Below, piece by piece: positions 8,404 through 16,241 of a DNA stretch of 48,097 nt. Origin of the DNA: Candidatus Chloroheliaceae bacterium (GTDB taxonomy: Bacteria > Chloroflexota > Chloroflexia > Chloroheliales > Chloroheliaceae); the NCBI GenBank assembly GCA_013390945.1, contig JACAUC010000013.1:1-48097 (forward strand), read 5' to 3'. The translations under genes were made by a program, and so were the position numbers. Under the pieces are notes generated by a model, which made no database searches, was not told the DNA's origin, and was given only the letters and a program-made list of their open reading frames with translations. Within the stretch, counting starts at the first letter, position 1; each line of letters opens with the position of its first letter.

Positions 8404-11040
8404 TTAGCGGTTGTAATAAAACGGGAAGATGGTAGCAAGCAGAGCCAGTATTGTGAGGATAAAGAGTAAACTACCCCAGGCCCAAATGGTTAGCCAGAGC
8501 CACCCGCCTGTGTGATTTTCTTCTAACTTTTCAACCTGAAGGGTGGTTGATAACCCTTCAACTTCTTTAATTATAGCACTTTCTCTATTTTTTTGACCAA
8601 TTCTGCGCGGTAAGACCTTGAAATGGTGCAATCCGCGCAACCCAACTAACAGAATTACGAGTTGGGGTAGCAGGGCGGCAAAAGCGTGGCGGCTGTGGAT
8701 TATATCGGGTGTGCCAATATACATCCAACTGGTGGGTAGGCGAATGAATTGCAAAGCCAAAGTTGTAGTGAGAGCCGAACAGAGGCAGAAAAAGTGGAAG
8801 GCTCGGCTTCCGCCTTGCCAAGTGCTTCGTCGCAGTAGCCCAAATAGTGCCAACAGGAAAATGGCTCCACCCAACAGGTAGACCGCCCCGGCATAAAGTA
8901 CTTGGCTCCAGCCGAAAGCACCCCAAAAGGTGATAAAAAGGAAGAGGAAATTTTGTAGGAAAATAGTACTATAGTTGAGGCCCGATCCATTTTGAATTGC
9001 ATCCAACATATCAGCTTTGAAGCTGCGGACACTCCGGTTTGGCTCTTGCCAATCGTCTCTCCATGTCCAAAGGGTCTCTTCAAAGGATGGGTTAGCCAGC
9101 AGATTAGTGTCAAGGCTGTCGGTGGGTGAAAGGCTTAAATCGTCTAAGTAGATTGTCCCTGCCCCGGAACAGACCAGCTGGAGTTGCAGGTAAGTTTGTA
9201 GACGGGTATGATTGATCTCGTCCGCATTGGCATTTATTTCAAAGCTAAAGAGTCTCCATTCCGGGCTGGCTATAATCCGCTCTTCAATGAGGGTCTGTTT
9301 AGCGGTTTGAACCCTTACCAGCGCAGCGGTATCTCCCGCTTGAGTGGCGGTTTTTAGCCAGCCTGTTACCCGCACCCGCTGGAAACTAGGGGTATTAAAC
9401 AAATTGATCTGTTGCTCTACGGGCTTACCTTCCGAACTAAGTTTTAGCACAAATTGGCCGCTATGTGACTCGGCTTGTGGGGTGCGTTCGGCGTGGAGGG
9501 CAATTTCCAAAGTTGGATTAAAATACCAAGCCGACGCTGCCCGGTTATGATCGGTCAGGAAGAAGAGAGTTACCACCCCTAAAAGTAAGCCTGCTACGGG
9601 TAGGAGTAGTAAGCCCAATCTGACTCGTCGGTTTTGCCAGTGTAGCCACGCCAACATATAAAAGCCAAGGCCAAAGCCGGGCAGGAGCGCGTTTGCGCTG
9701 GCCTTGCTGTAAATGCTCAATACCAAGCCCACCAAGGCGATTCCAAAAAAGAGTGGACGCAATCCCCGCAAAAAGAGTAATCCCATCCCCCACGCAACGA
9801 TGGCTCCAAATGCAATCGCCCCATTATCATTGTTAGCTACCGCACTCAGATGGATGGCTTCGGGCAAAAGTGCCACACTCAGGGGAAGGGCTAGAGCTAG
9901 TCCGGTGGATTCGTGTCGCCATAAATAGCCTAATCCTAACCCGGCGGCTACCGTCATTAGTCCCAGCAAAACCGAAGTGAGCCGGGTCAGGTAAATCTGG
10001 CTGGTAAAATTTGTTCCGAAAAGGCTTCCCACTTTTACCAATCCGGCGGCTAGAGTGTAGTAAAGATCAGGTTGCCTATTTTCAACGTTGGCGGGATAGA
10101 GTTCAATGGGGTTATCGGCGTAGGTAAGCCAAGCGAAGTGAGCGATAAATCGGGTTCGCTGCATCAGGTCGGCCATTGGTGCGGTAAAACTGGCATCTGG
10201 TTTTCCTTCGGCTAAACCCAATGCTTTCCCAATATGGCCCGGTTCGTCCGGGCCTTGCAAGGGTGGTGTTATTAGCATAAAGCTCAGCGAAAGTAGTAGT
10301 CGCAAGCTCAGCAATAATCCGCCAAAGATTAGCCAAGGGCGGAGGCCGCTCTTCCCTAAGAGGAATCCTAACTTTAGCCGATACCGTGCCAGTAGCCAGA
10401 GCAAAATTCCTGCCACCCCAAAAGTAAGGCCCAAACAGAGGAGAGCCAGCCATGGTAGTCCCTCAAATTGGGCCTGCTTTTCAAAGAAGCTTCTGAGCAG
10501 TTCGCCCGGATTTGGTTCATATTCGACAAGATAGAAGAGTGCGGCTTGGGTTGGCTCTCCATTTAGATAGAGTTGGCCTGATGGGTAAGTTTCAGGCGGG
10601 GCTTGCGCCAAGGTGACACCCGCTAGATTGATTAGAGTGGCACTTTTAGCCTCAAATTCGAGGAAGTAAAGCTGGTTTTTGGAATCGGCTTGTGGCGGAA
10701 AAGCGTAAAGTTGTAGGCTATTAGCGGCTTGTGGATATAGCCCTGTCCAGTGAGCGATTAGCGGCCCATCCAGACTACCGCGATGCAGGCTTACTTCCAG
10801 TTCTACTCCTGCACCTACGCTGCCGTACTTGACATAAATCTTAGATAAATTGAGATATTCAGCCCGAAAAGATTGAGCAGTTATTCCATTAGCGAGTCGG
10901 ATTGGCTCATTTTCTTTTTCCTGTCCGGTGTGTAAGGGGCTAAAGAGCAAACTAAAGCCTAACCAGCCTACTATTATTATTGGTAATCCTATAATAAAGG
11001 CTGTAATAGTTGAGGTATGATGTAGGCTAGACTTTAGCAT
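8404..11040 (-). CDS. DUF2142/GT39-like polytopic membrane protein with inserted lectin-like domain
   Basis: The 878-residue protein has a membrane segment at about residues 12-33 followed by an extracytoplasmic beta-rich region to about 190. A long multi-pass region follows. After about residue 255 it contains PPLQGPDEPGHIGKALGLAEGK, whose acidic DEPGH loop is the hallmark of DUF2142 and resembles the catalytic loop of GT39/PMT-type lipid-linked glycosyltransferases. A soluble insert at about residues 515-650 has a galactose-binding-like pattern ending SGAGTIYLDDLSL and LLANPSFEETLWTW. Further membrane helices reach the C-terminus. I infer a role in cell-surface glycan or glycoprotein assembly using a polyprenyl-linked donor; no substrate can be named. 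The unknown gene at 11592 is just upstream, nine bases away, probably co-transcribed. Confidence 0.6.
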   Translation of the reverse strand: MLKSSLHHTSTITAFIIGLPIIIVGWLGFSLLFSPLHTGQEKENEPIRLANGITAQSFRAEYLNLSKIYVKYGSVGAGVELEVSLHRGSLDGPLIAHWTGLYPQAANSLQLYAFPPQADSKNQLYFLEFEAKSATLINLAGVTLAQAPPETYPSGQLYLNGEPTQAALFYLVEYEPNPGELLRSFFEKQAQFEGLPWLALLCLGLTFGVAGILLWLLARYRLKLGFLLGKSGLRPWLIFGGLLLSLRLLLSLSFMLITPPLQGPDEPGHIGKALGLAEGKPDASFTAPMADLMQRTRFIAHFAWLTYADNPIELYPANVENRQPDLYYTLAAGLVKVGSLFGTNFTSQIYLTRLTSVLLGLMTVAAGLGLGYLWRHESTGLALALPLSVALLPEAIHLSAVANNDNGAIAFGAIVAWGMGLLFLRGLRPLFFGIALVGLVLSIYSKASANALLPGFGLGFYMLAWLHWQNRRVRLGLLLLPVAGLLLGVVTLFFLTDHNRAASAWYFNPTLEIALHAERTPQAESHSGQFVLKLSSEGKPVEQQINLFNTPSFQRVRVTGWLKTATQAGDTAALVRVQTAKQTLIEERIIASPEWRLFSFEINANADEINHTRLQTYLQLQLVCSGAGTIYLDDLSLSPTDSLDTNLLANPSFEETLWTWRDDWQEPNRSVRSFKADMLDAIQNGSGLNYSTIFLQNFLFLFITFWGAFGWSQVLYAGAVYLLGGAIFLLALFGLLRRSTWQGGSRAFHFFCLCSALTTTLALQFIRLPTSWMYIGTPDIIHSRHAFAALLPQLVILLVGLRGLHHFKVLPRRIGQKNRESAIIKEVEGLSTTLQVEKLEENHTGGWLWLTIWAWGSLLFILTILALLATIFPFYYNR

Positions 11041-11049
11041 GCTTCGCTT

Positions 11050-11592
11050 TTAGGGTGCGCCTGCACAGATGAACTCCACATGTTGCTTGTTGATGAGAAT
11101 AGTATTGGCGGCAAATTTCAGATTCGGGTTGGGTAGGTAGATGATCCCAGCGTTGGTAATACCGATAAAACTTTCCGGTCGCTCAAGTAATACCTTCTCT
11201 AGGTCAAGCTCCTGATCGAGGTGAAGATTGCCGTTAATTTCATAATTGCCCATCACCAACAAGACCCGCCGCTGAAGTAAATCGTTTCGGTTGTAGATTG
11301 GGCCAGAGAGCAGGCGGTATTCGTTATCCGGCTCTTCGTTGGGTACGGCTAAGACCACTGCTCTTTTAGCAATTCGAGCGATTCCGCTTTCAATGGGGCT
11401 ATCTTGAGGCCGAATCAGACTGCTAGTGCTAACCTTACTGAGAATTAGGTGATGGTTGTTAGCATTAAGTACGCCATTGGTACGCAGAGCCGTTGTTTTT
11501 ACTTCGCCCTCTATACGATGGTACTCCGTAAAGAGTTCCATTCTCATGTCATGCTCTGACAAAGTGTTTGTCTCTTCTTGCATTGCAGTCAT
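11050..11592 (-). CDS. Conserved-looking hypothetical protein
   Basis: I do not recognise this 180-residue protein with certainty. It is soluble, has no signal peptide or membrane helix, and seems to hold two related halves: residues about 15-95 (EGEVKTTALRTNGVLN...KRAVVLAVPNE) and about 100-178 (SGPIYNRNDLLQRRVLLVMGNYEINGNL...FIGITNAGIIYLPNPNLKFAANTILINKQHVEFICAG). The FIGITNAGIIY/ANTILINKQHVEFI pattern resembles small beta domains of the DUF6812 type found in Chloroflexota, a tentative comparison. The start at 11592 has AGGGA six bases upstream. It lies nine bases before the large glycosylation-like membrane protein and is likely in the same transcript. Confidence 0.55.
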   Translation of the reverse strand: MTAMQEETNTLSEHDMRMELFTEYHRIEGEVKTTALRTNGVLNANNHHLILSKVSTSSLIRPQDSPIESGIARIAKRAVVLAVPNEEPDNEYRLLSGPIYNRNDLLQRRVLLVMGNYEINGNLHLDQELDLEKVLLERPESFIGITNAGIIYLPNPNLKFAANTILINKQHVEFICAGAP

Positions 11593-11838
11593 CGGTCCCT
11601 CTTAATTAAACTATCCTCATTACAAAAGTGAAGATATAATACAGTATTTTGGATGATCTCGTCAACCAAAGAAGACGAGCGACTGTGTATAGACTGATTA
11701 GTCTCCAAAATGTTATACTCAACAACAGCAGACGTAAGTTAAGATCTTCTGAACTAGGGGCTTGTACCACACCCTAAATCTAATTGCCCCCTCTTTGAGT
11801 CTTCTGATGTAACTTGCTTGAGATTTTGACGTAAGATA

Positions 11839-11844
11839 TATAAT
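11839..11844 (+). promoter_or_regulatory. Candidate -10 box upstream of 11893 gene
   Basis: TATAAT lies 48 bp before the ATG at 11893, with TTGAGA at 11818-11823 upstream (15-bp spacer, shorter than ideal). The rest of the 300-bp divergent spacer 11593-11892 shows no other obvious structure. Confidence 0.3.
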
Positions 11845-11892
11845 AGTTAGGATGGTCGAAACAAGTTTTGAATAGTCTTTTGGAGGAGACCA

Positions 11893-12825
11893 ATGAACGC
11901 TTCAGACCAGCAAACCTTTAATCAAGCGGTTTCTCTGGCTAATGCTGGCAACCTTGAATCCGCCCATGCCATGCTAGGGCAACTTCGTCAAACTAGCCCG
12001 GCTGATGTTAACATATTAGTCTGGTTTGCCTATACCACTCGCGACTTAAACGAGGCTAGAGCAGCAGTGGCACAGGCCGTTCAAGCCGAGCCGGGCAATC
12101 CGGTGGTTACGGCAGGTCAGCAATGGCTGGCTCAATGGGAGCAGCAATCTAGCCCAACCGAATCTCTACCTGTGTCCAGCGGTTGGCCTTCTACTTCGCC
12201 TCAACCTGCCAAAAAGTTGGAGGGTGACCAATGGCCTGCCAAACCAACCTCTTCCAGTGGTCGGTCTGCTTCGTCTCAGCCCACCAAAAAGCTAGATTCT
12301 GAACAATGGCCTCCGCTACCGATTTATGCTGGTAGCCTTGCTACTGGTAGCCTTGCGATTAGTGGCAGTGCCTCAAAATCACCAAATCGGTCGGGTGGGA
12401 ATAAAATAATAAAAATAGCAGTAGTTTTATCTTTGGTCTTTGTTCTTCTTTTATTCGGGTTTATACTTATCTTCTCAGATGAGTTTGCTAAAGACGATGG
12501 TAAAGCTCTGCTCCATCAATTTCTGCAAGCCTCCGCTGCAGGCAATGTTGCCACCGCCGCCGCTCAGGTTTTGCCCACCATTACCCAAGATACCTTAAAA
12601 ACCACCTTTTTAGATCCTAATTCTCGCAACCTGCGGGATTATTCCGGGCTAACGGTTTCAGGTTCTAAAGTCTACTCAATTGATGGGGGTCGCTCTTTAA
12701 ATCTAACAGGTGTAGTAACCTATAAAACCTTTGGTAAAGGTACCTTTGAGGCTAACTTGCAGTGGGTAGATTCCGACGAAAGGTGGTACATCGTTAGCCT
12801 AACTATGGGTCCACCTAAACTGTAG
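11893..12825 (+). CDS. TPR-like protein with one membrane helix and extracytoplasmic C-terminal domain
   Basis: The 310-residue protein starts at an ATG preceded by GGAGGAG. Residues about 5-85 form two to three degenerate TPR helices (AVSLANAGNLESAHAMLGQLRQTSPADVN). A Ser/Pro/Lys linker contains a duplicated SSQPTKKLDSEQWP/SPQPAKKLEGDQWP unit (about 95-145). A membrane helix (about 175-195, IAVVLSLVFVLLLFGFILIF) is followed by a 100-residue domain with LLHQFLQASAAGNVATAAAQVLP, which looks like the DUF4878/NTF2-like extracytoplasmic folds often put after a single helix. Function unknown. The TAG stop codon (12823-12825) lies inside the first unit of the 35-bp tandem array. Confidence 0.6.
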   Translation: MNASDQQTFNQAVSLANAGNLESAHAMLGQLRQTSPADVNILVWFAYTTRDLNEARAAVAQAVQAEPGNPVVTAGQQWLAQWEQQSSPTESLPVSSGWPSTSPQPAKKLEGDQWPAKPTSSSGRSASSQPTKKLDSEQWPPLPIYAGSLATGSLAISGSASKSPNRSGGNKIIKIAVVLSLVFVLLLFGFILIFSDEFAKDDGKALLHQFLQASAAGNVATAAAQVLPTITQDTLKTTFLDPNSRNLRDYSGLTVSGSKVYSIDGGRSLNLTGVVTYKTFGKGTFEANLQWVDSDERWYIVSLTMGPPKL

Positions 12826-12977
12826 GAGGGATTTCCAATCCCGATAAAAAAAACTTGTAGGAGGGATTTCCAATCCCGATAAAAAAAACTTGTAGGAGGG
12901 ATTTCCAATCCCGATAAAAAAAACCTGTAGGAGGGATTTCCAATCCCGATAAAAAAAACCTGTACCCGATAAAAAAT
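12821..12977. repeat. 35-bp tandem palindromic repeat, four full units plus a decayed one
   Basis: Units start at 12821, 12856, 12891 and 12926, each 35 bp, with a decayed copy at 12961-12977. Each has TGTAGGAG, the hairpin GGGATT-TCC-AATCCC, then GAT and a run of eight A. They fill the gap between two convergent genes: the first unit supplies the stop of the TPR-TM gene, and an inverted fragment GGGATTAGAAA overlaps the stop (12991-12993) of the chlorophyll synthase gene. A related copy is at 26496-26520 and a related 42-bp array at 47929-48097. Confidence 0.9.
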
Positions 12978-12990
12978 AGGGGTATCGGGA

Positions 12991-14007
12991 TTAGAAAGTC
13001 ACCCAAGCCGCCACCAACATACCCAAGACCAGAAAATTTTGCCCACGTGCGTTGTACCAAATAGCTCGGCTCAACGGCTTTTCAATAAAGCGGTGTTGTA
13101 GCAAAAGCTGTGGAAATAACAGTAGGGCAAGTATCGCTACCGCCACAGGTCGTCCTTCCATCAGCAGCAGTCCTCCCACCGTTAATTGCGATAAATCCAT
13201 TATGGCGCAAGCTAAACGCGAAGCAGTCCGGGTTCCGTAGACGACTGGCACACTCGGCAGCTTCAACTGGTAATCTCCTCTAATACTTTTGAAGTCATTG
13301 AGGATCATAATACCGATACCACCCAGCGTATATAAGCCACTAATTGCCATAGCCCGCCAAGTGATACCGCCAAAAACACTGGCCGCCGCCAGCCAAGGCA
13401 CTAAGATATAGGAGGAGGCACTGGAGAGTGGACCAATCCATGTAAAGCGTTTCAGGCGCAGAGGGGGGGCGCTGTAGTTGTGTGCCATAAAGATGCCAAA
13501 GAAGGCTAGAAGCATCACCACTGGCCCCAAGTAATAAGCTGCCATCAAACCAAAGAAACCTAGTGTACCGATTACCTGATAGATTCGGACTACACTTAAC
13601 TGCCCACTAGCAATAGGTCGCCAAGGTTCGTTTACCGCATCTACCTCCCGATCAAACCAATCGTTGATAGCCTGAGCCATACCGCAGAGTAGTGGCCCTG
13701 CTAGAATCAGCCCTACGAGCAATTTGGTTAGTCCCTCTAGCGTCCAACTCAACCCTCCGGCCATCACTGCCCCACACCAGAAGCTCCAGACCACCGGAAC
13801 CCAAGTAATCGGCTTGATAATAGTTAGGCAGAGCTTGAGTTCGGTGCGCCAATTTCGGTTTGGTGCGGTGTTACTTACCTCAGATTTTAAATTGGGTAAA
13901 GCCTGAGCAGAACTATAGACTGCATTAGAATCAGACTCAGGCGGGGAAGTTTCGGCTGACGCACTTTCCCTAGGCAGTGGTCGCAGATAAGCAGGCTTAC
14001 GCTTCAT
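12991..14007 (-). CDS. bchG: (Bacterio)chlorophyll synthase, UbiA-superfamily prenyltransferase (BchG/BchK/ChlG group)
   Basis: This is an integral membrane enzyme that esterifies (bacterio)chlorophyllide with a phytyl, geranylgeranyl or farnesyl chain in the final step of pigment synthesis. The first Asp-rich motif is NDWFDREVDAVNEPWRPIAS (about residue 113 onward), the version specific to chlorophyll synthases with the NEPWRPI extension; the second is NDFKSIRGDYQLKLPSVPV, again chlorophyll-synthase type. Eight to nine membrane helices follow the usual plan. The N-terminus is about 50 residues longer than typical and Ser/Pro-rich. Whether it is BchG (BChl a), BchK (BChl c, chlorosome pigment) or ChlG cannot be decided here; the position beside csmA favours a chlorosome-related role. 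Upstream are two palindromic direct repeats (14098-14153) in the divergent gap to the ArsA gene. Confidence 0.85.
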   Translation of the reverse strand: MKRKPAYLRPLPRESASAETSPPESDSNAVYSSAQALPNLKSEVSNTAPNRNWRTELKLCLTIIKPITWVPVVWSFWCGAVMAGGLSWTLEGLTKLLVGLILAGPLLCGMAQAINDWFDREVDAVNEPWRPIASGQLSVVRIYQVIGTLGFFGLMAAYYLGPVVMLLAFFGIFMAHNYSAPPLRLKRFTWIGPLSSASSYILVPWLAAASVFGGITWRAMAISGLYTLGGIGIMILNDFKSIRGDYQLKLPSVPVVYGTRTASRLACAIMDLSQLTVGGLLLMEGRPVAVAILALLLFPQLLLQHRFIEKPLSRAIWYNARGQNFLVLGMLVAAWVTF

Positions 14008-14334
14008 AAAAATTTTAGACTTTCTAGCCTTGTAAGCAGTTAATATCAGGTAACTAAAAGTTGGTTGGGTTTATGATAACACTTGATAGCGAAAAGCCCC
14101 GGTAGTAAATGCTACACCGCCTACCGGGGAAACCCCTGTAGTAAATGCTACAGACGGTTAAGGCTCTAAATGTTAACATTACCATACACACAGTAGATGG
14201 CTGCACGCCTTCATTGCGCCAATTGGGATATTAGAAATACTTCAATACGATAGTATCAAGTAATCGGCTCGGCCCACTGCTGTTTAGTCACCTGTCAAAA
14301 AACCTCACTCAAAGTTAAAAAGAAAGAATGTACG
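14008..14334. promoter_or_regulatory. Divergent intergenic region between chlorophyll synthase and ArsA genes, with palindromic direct repeats
   Basis: No gene is seen. The 15-bp sequence GTAGTAAATGCTACA occurs twice, at 14103-14117 and 14139-14153 (36 bp apart), and is itself a near-palindrome with GTAG/CTAC arms. The first copy is also enclosed in a longer perfect stem, CCCCGGTAG (14098-14106) with CTACCGGGG (14122-14130). Two identical dyads between divergent pigment genes could be regulator-binding sites, or a dispersed palindromic element; sequence alone cannot separate these. Confidence 0.4.
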
Positions 14335-15543
14335 ATGCGGATTCTAATTTTTACTGGTAAAGGTGGTGTTGGTAAAACCAGCGTAGCGGCTGCCACAGCC
14401 GTCAAAGCCGCCAGTCAAGGTTACAAAACCTTGATAATGAGTACTGATCCAGCCCATAGTTTGGCTGATTCATTTGATCGCGAGGATTTCCTTGGCCCTG
14501 AGCCAAAGGAAATTGCACCCAATCTCGATGCCCTAGAAATAGATATTTACGCCGACTTGCGCCAGAACTGGGAGAATGTGCGTGTACACTTTGCCAGCCT
14601 GCTCAATTCTCAAGGCGTAAATGGGGTGGTAGCCGATGAAATCGCCGTTTTGCCGGGTATGGACGAGCTTTTTAGTTTGGTGCGGATCAAGCGCTATTAC
14701 AAGAGTCAGGCTTATGATTTACTGATCGTAGACTGCGCTCCGACAGGCGAAACGCTAAGGCTTCTGAGCTTGCCCGAAACTTTAAGCTGGGGTATAAAAC
14801 TTTTCCGTAATGCCGAGAAGTTTCTAGTTAAGCCCGTGCTTCGCCCCCTTTCTAAAGTAACGCCACTCAGTAAGATGGTAGCCCCCGAAGATGTCTACGT
14901 CTCCATTGACTCTATGTTCGGTGAGTTAGACGGGCTGAGTGCAATTTTGGGCGATACCAAAGTGACCAGTGTCCGCTTGGTGATGAATCCTGAAAAAATG
15001 GTCATCAAAGAGTCGCAAAGGGCGCTGACATATTTGGGTATGTATGGTATGATGGTAGATACAGTGGTGGTCAATCGTATTCTACCAGTGGATAAAGATA
15101 CTGGCTATATGAACCGCTGGAAGAGCATCCAACAGAAGCATTTGCATGAGATTGCCGACTCGTTTAACCCTCTACCAATTCGGCATGTACCGTTTTATCC
15201 ACAAGAGGTGGTTGGGTTGGAACTACTCAAGCAAATGGCTGACGACATCTATGGTGTCGAAGATGCTACTAAGTTCATGTTTACCGAACGCCCTTATGAG
15301 ATCCGCAAGGTTGGTGCTGGATATGAGGTGCGGATGAGGTTGCCTTTTGCCAACGAGGATACACTCGATTTGTGGCATAAGGGTGATGAACTAATCGTAC
15401 AAGTCGGCAATCAGCGCCGGATTGTTACGTTACCTACTGCCGTAGCCGGAATGGAGACGGGCCAAGCTGACTTTGATGGTCAATGGCTTATTATTCCCTT
15501 TACTACGAGCGGTAAAACAGCCAGTGTTGCGGGAGCGCACTAG
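14335..15543 (+). CDS. ArsA/Get3-family ATPase with C-terminal Hsp20-like domain
   Basis: The 402-residue protein has the deviant Walker A motif FTGKGGVGKTS at residues 6-16 (SIMIBI class, signature Lys in GKGG), the switch I motif STDPAHSLADS, and IVDCAPTGETLRLLSLPE in the switch II region. Residues about 318-390 (YEVRMRLPF...DELIVQVGNQRRIVTLP) form an ArsA_HSP20 domain, which marks a subgroup frequent in phototrophs. It is a single ATPase domain, so it probably works as a homodimer like Get3 rather than as a tandem arsenite pump. No arsR, arsB or arsC gene is near. Its position directly upstream of csmA and beside chlorophyll synthase suggests a role in targeting or assembling hydrophobic chlorosome proteins, which is inference. 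Confidence 0.85.
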   Translation: MRILIFTGKGGVGKTSVAAATAVKAASQGYKTLIMSTDPAHSLADSFDREDFLGPEPKEIAPNLDALEIDIYADLRQNWENVRVHFASLLNSQGVNGVVADEIAVLPGMDELFSLVRIKRYYKSQAYDLLIVDCAPTGETLRLLSLPETLSWGIKLFRNAEKFLVKPVLRPLSKVTPLSKMVAPEDVYVSIDSMFGELDGLSAILGDTKVTSVRLVMNPEKMVIKESQRALTYLGMYGMMVDTVVVNRILPVDKDTGYMNRWKSIQQKHLHEIADSFNPLPIRHVPFYPQEVVGLELLKQMADDIYGVEDATKFMFTERPYEIRKVGAGYEVRMRLPFANEDTLDLWHKGDELIVQVGNQRRIVTLPTAVAGMETGQADFDGQWLIIPFTTSGKTASVAGAH

Positions 15544-15559
15544 CTCTAAAAAAACTTTT

Positions 15560-15590
15560 CCAGTTTGTCACTGGTTAGATGCAAATCTAA
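15560..15590 (+). promoter_or_regulatory. Two abutting hairpins in the csmA 5' leader
   Basis: CCAGT-TTGTC-ACTGG (15560-15574) is followed with no gap by TTAGAT-GCAA-ATCTAA (15575-15590), whose loop GCAA is a GNRA tetraloop. They lie 74 bp before the csmA start and just after the ArsA stop codon. No T-run follows, so they do not look like a terminator; an RNA-processing or mRNA-stabilising role giving high csmA expression relative to the upstream gene is plausible. Confidence 0.45.
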
Positions 15591-15647
15591 GAGGTGATGG
15601 GCTATCCGAATTTTATGATTGTTAGAAACCCAATTAGCACCTTTGAG

Positions 15648-15656
15648 AGGAGGTGA
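15648..15656 (+). promoter_or_regulatory. Perfect Shine-Dalgarno deciding the csmA start
   Basis: AGGAGGTGA lies seven bases before the ATG at 15664. It is the strongest ribosome binding site in the window and selects that ATG over the upstream in-frame TTG at 15619. It fits a protein needed in very high copy. Confidence 0.8.
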
Positions 15657-15663
15657 ATTAGGT

Positions 15664-15918
15664 ATGGCCGGTTTAGTAGCTAAAACTGCAAGCGATGCTG
15701 TTGAGTTTTTTGAGGTACAGACTGACGGTTGGTGGATGTGGGTGTCCGGTATACTTCGCACCACTGGTGATGCAATAGAGCGGATCTGTGTCAATACGTG
15801 GGGTGTATCGAGCGGTGGTCGTGTGTCTACCAGCTCTGAGGTAGTGCGGCCTGTGGCGGCTCGCGCCAACAGCTTCCGAGACAAGGAGATCGTGTCACGT
15901 TTTACCAAACTCGGATAA
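15664..15918 (+). CDS. csmA: CsmA-like chlorosome baseplate protein
   Basis: The product is an 84-residue protein; CsmA in green sulfur bacteria is made as a 79-residue precursor. From memory of Chlorobaculum CsmA, it aligns nearly without gaps. FFEVQTDGWW matches IFEVMVEGHW; ERICVNTWG matches MRINRNAYG, followed by a Gly-rich stretch in both; SSEV matches SPEV; and the C-terminus KEIVSRFTK matches KEVESKFAK. CsmA forms the paracrystalline BChl a-binding baseplate of chlorosomes. The histidine proposed as BChl a ligand (His25) is Trp23 here, and extra Trp residues cluster at 23, 24, 26 and 46. A C-terminal propeptide comparable to that removed in Chlorobium may exist. Context supports the call: ArsA ATPase and chlorophyll synthase upstream, two paralogous unknown proteins downstream. 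The alignment is by eye; the match of several separate blocks makes chance unlikely. Confidence 0.8.
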   Translation: MAGLVAKTASDAVEFFEVQTDGWWMWVSGILRTTGDAIERICVNTWGVSSGGRVSTSSEVVRPVAARANSFRDKEIVSRFTKLG

Positions 15919-16241
15919 GACGTTTGTCACGTTTCTTATAAACATGGTATCACCGCTGTTTATCTTTCTTGAGAGTATTTGGTGAAGGTTTTATATCTTA
16001 GTCAAATGCTTCCTATTAAGCTATTTTACTAACAGTCAAGGAGAGCGCAGCGGTGAACCAGTTTTTAATTTACTTACTCATTCAGAAAATTAAATATTTG
16101 TACCAAATTCATGTAGGTGTTAACGTAAATAAAATTTGCTATTCTAACTCTAAATCCTTCTGATTTTATTTATAATCTTTAATTGAAAATTGAACTTGGT
16201 ATTTACTCACTCAGAACTATTAGGTAAGCGAAGGTGCCGCT
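15919..16241 (+). other. AT-rich intergenic region downstream of csmA
   Basis: This 323-bp gap has no convincing gene. It holds a 14-bp direct repeat with one mismatch, TTACTCATTCAGAA (16074-16087) and TTACTCACTCAGAA (16203-16216), the second 25 bp before the TTG start at 16242, so it could belong to promoter regulation of the next gene. The size and AT content suggest a separate promoter for the downstream pair. Confidence 0.4.

Noticed and set aside
12821..12977. Possible CRISPR array
   Set aside because: The whole 35-bp period is repeated with no unique spacers, and no cas gene is near. It is a plain tandem repeat.
14335..15543. Arsenite resistance operon
   Set aside because: The ATPase has a single nucleotide-binding domain with an Hsp20-like tail, and no arsR/arsB/arsC gene is adjacent.
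16054..16167. Small reading frame GTG at 16054 (36 codons) after AAGGAG
   Set aside because: Composition is that of AT-rich spacer (many Ile/Lys/Asn/Tyr), no family resemblance, and the spacing of the ribosome site is long.
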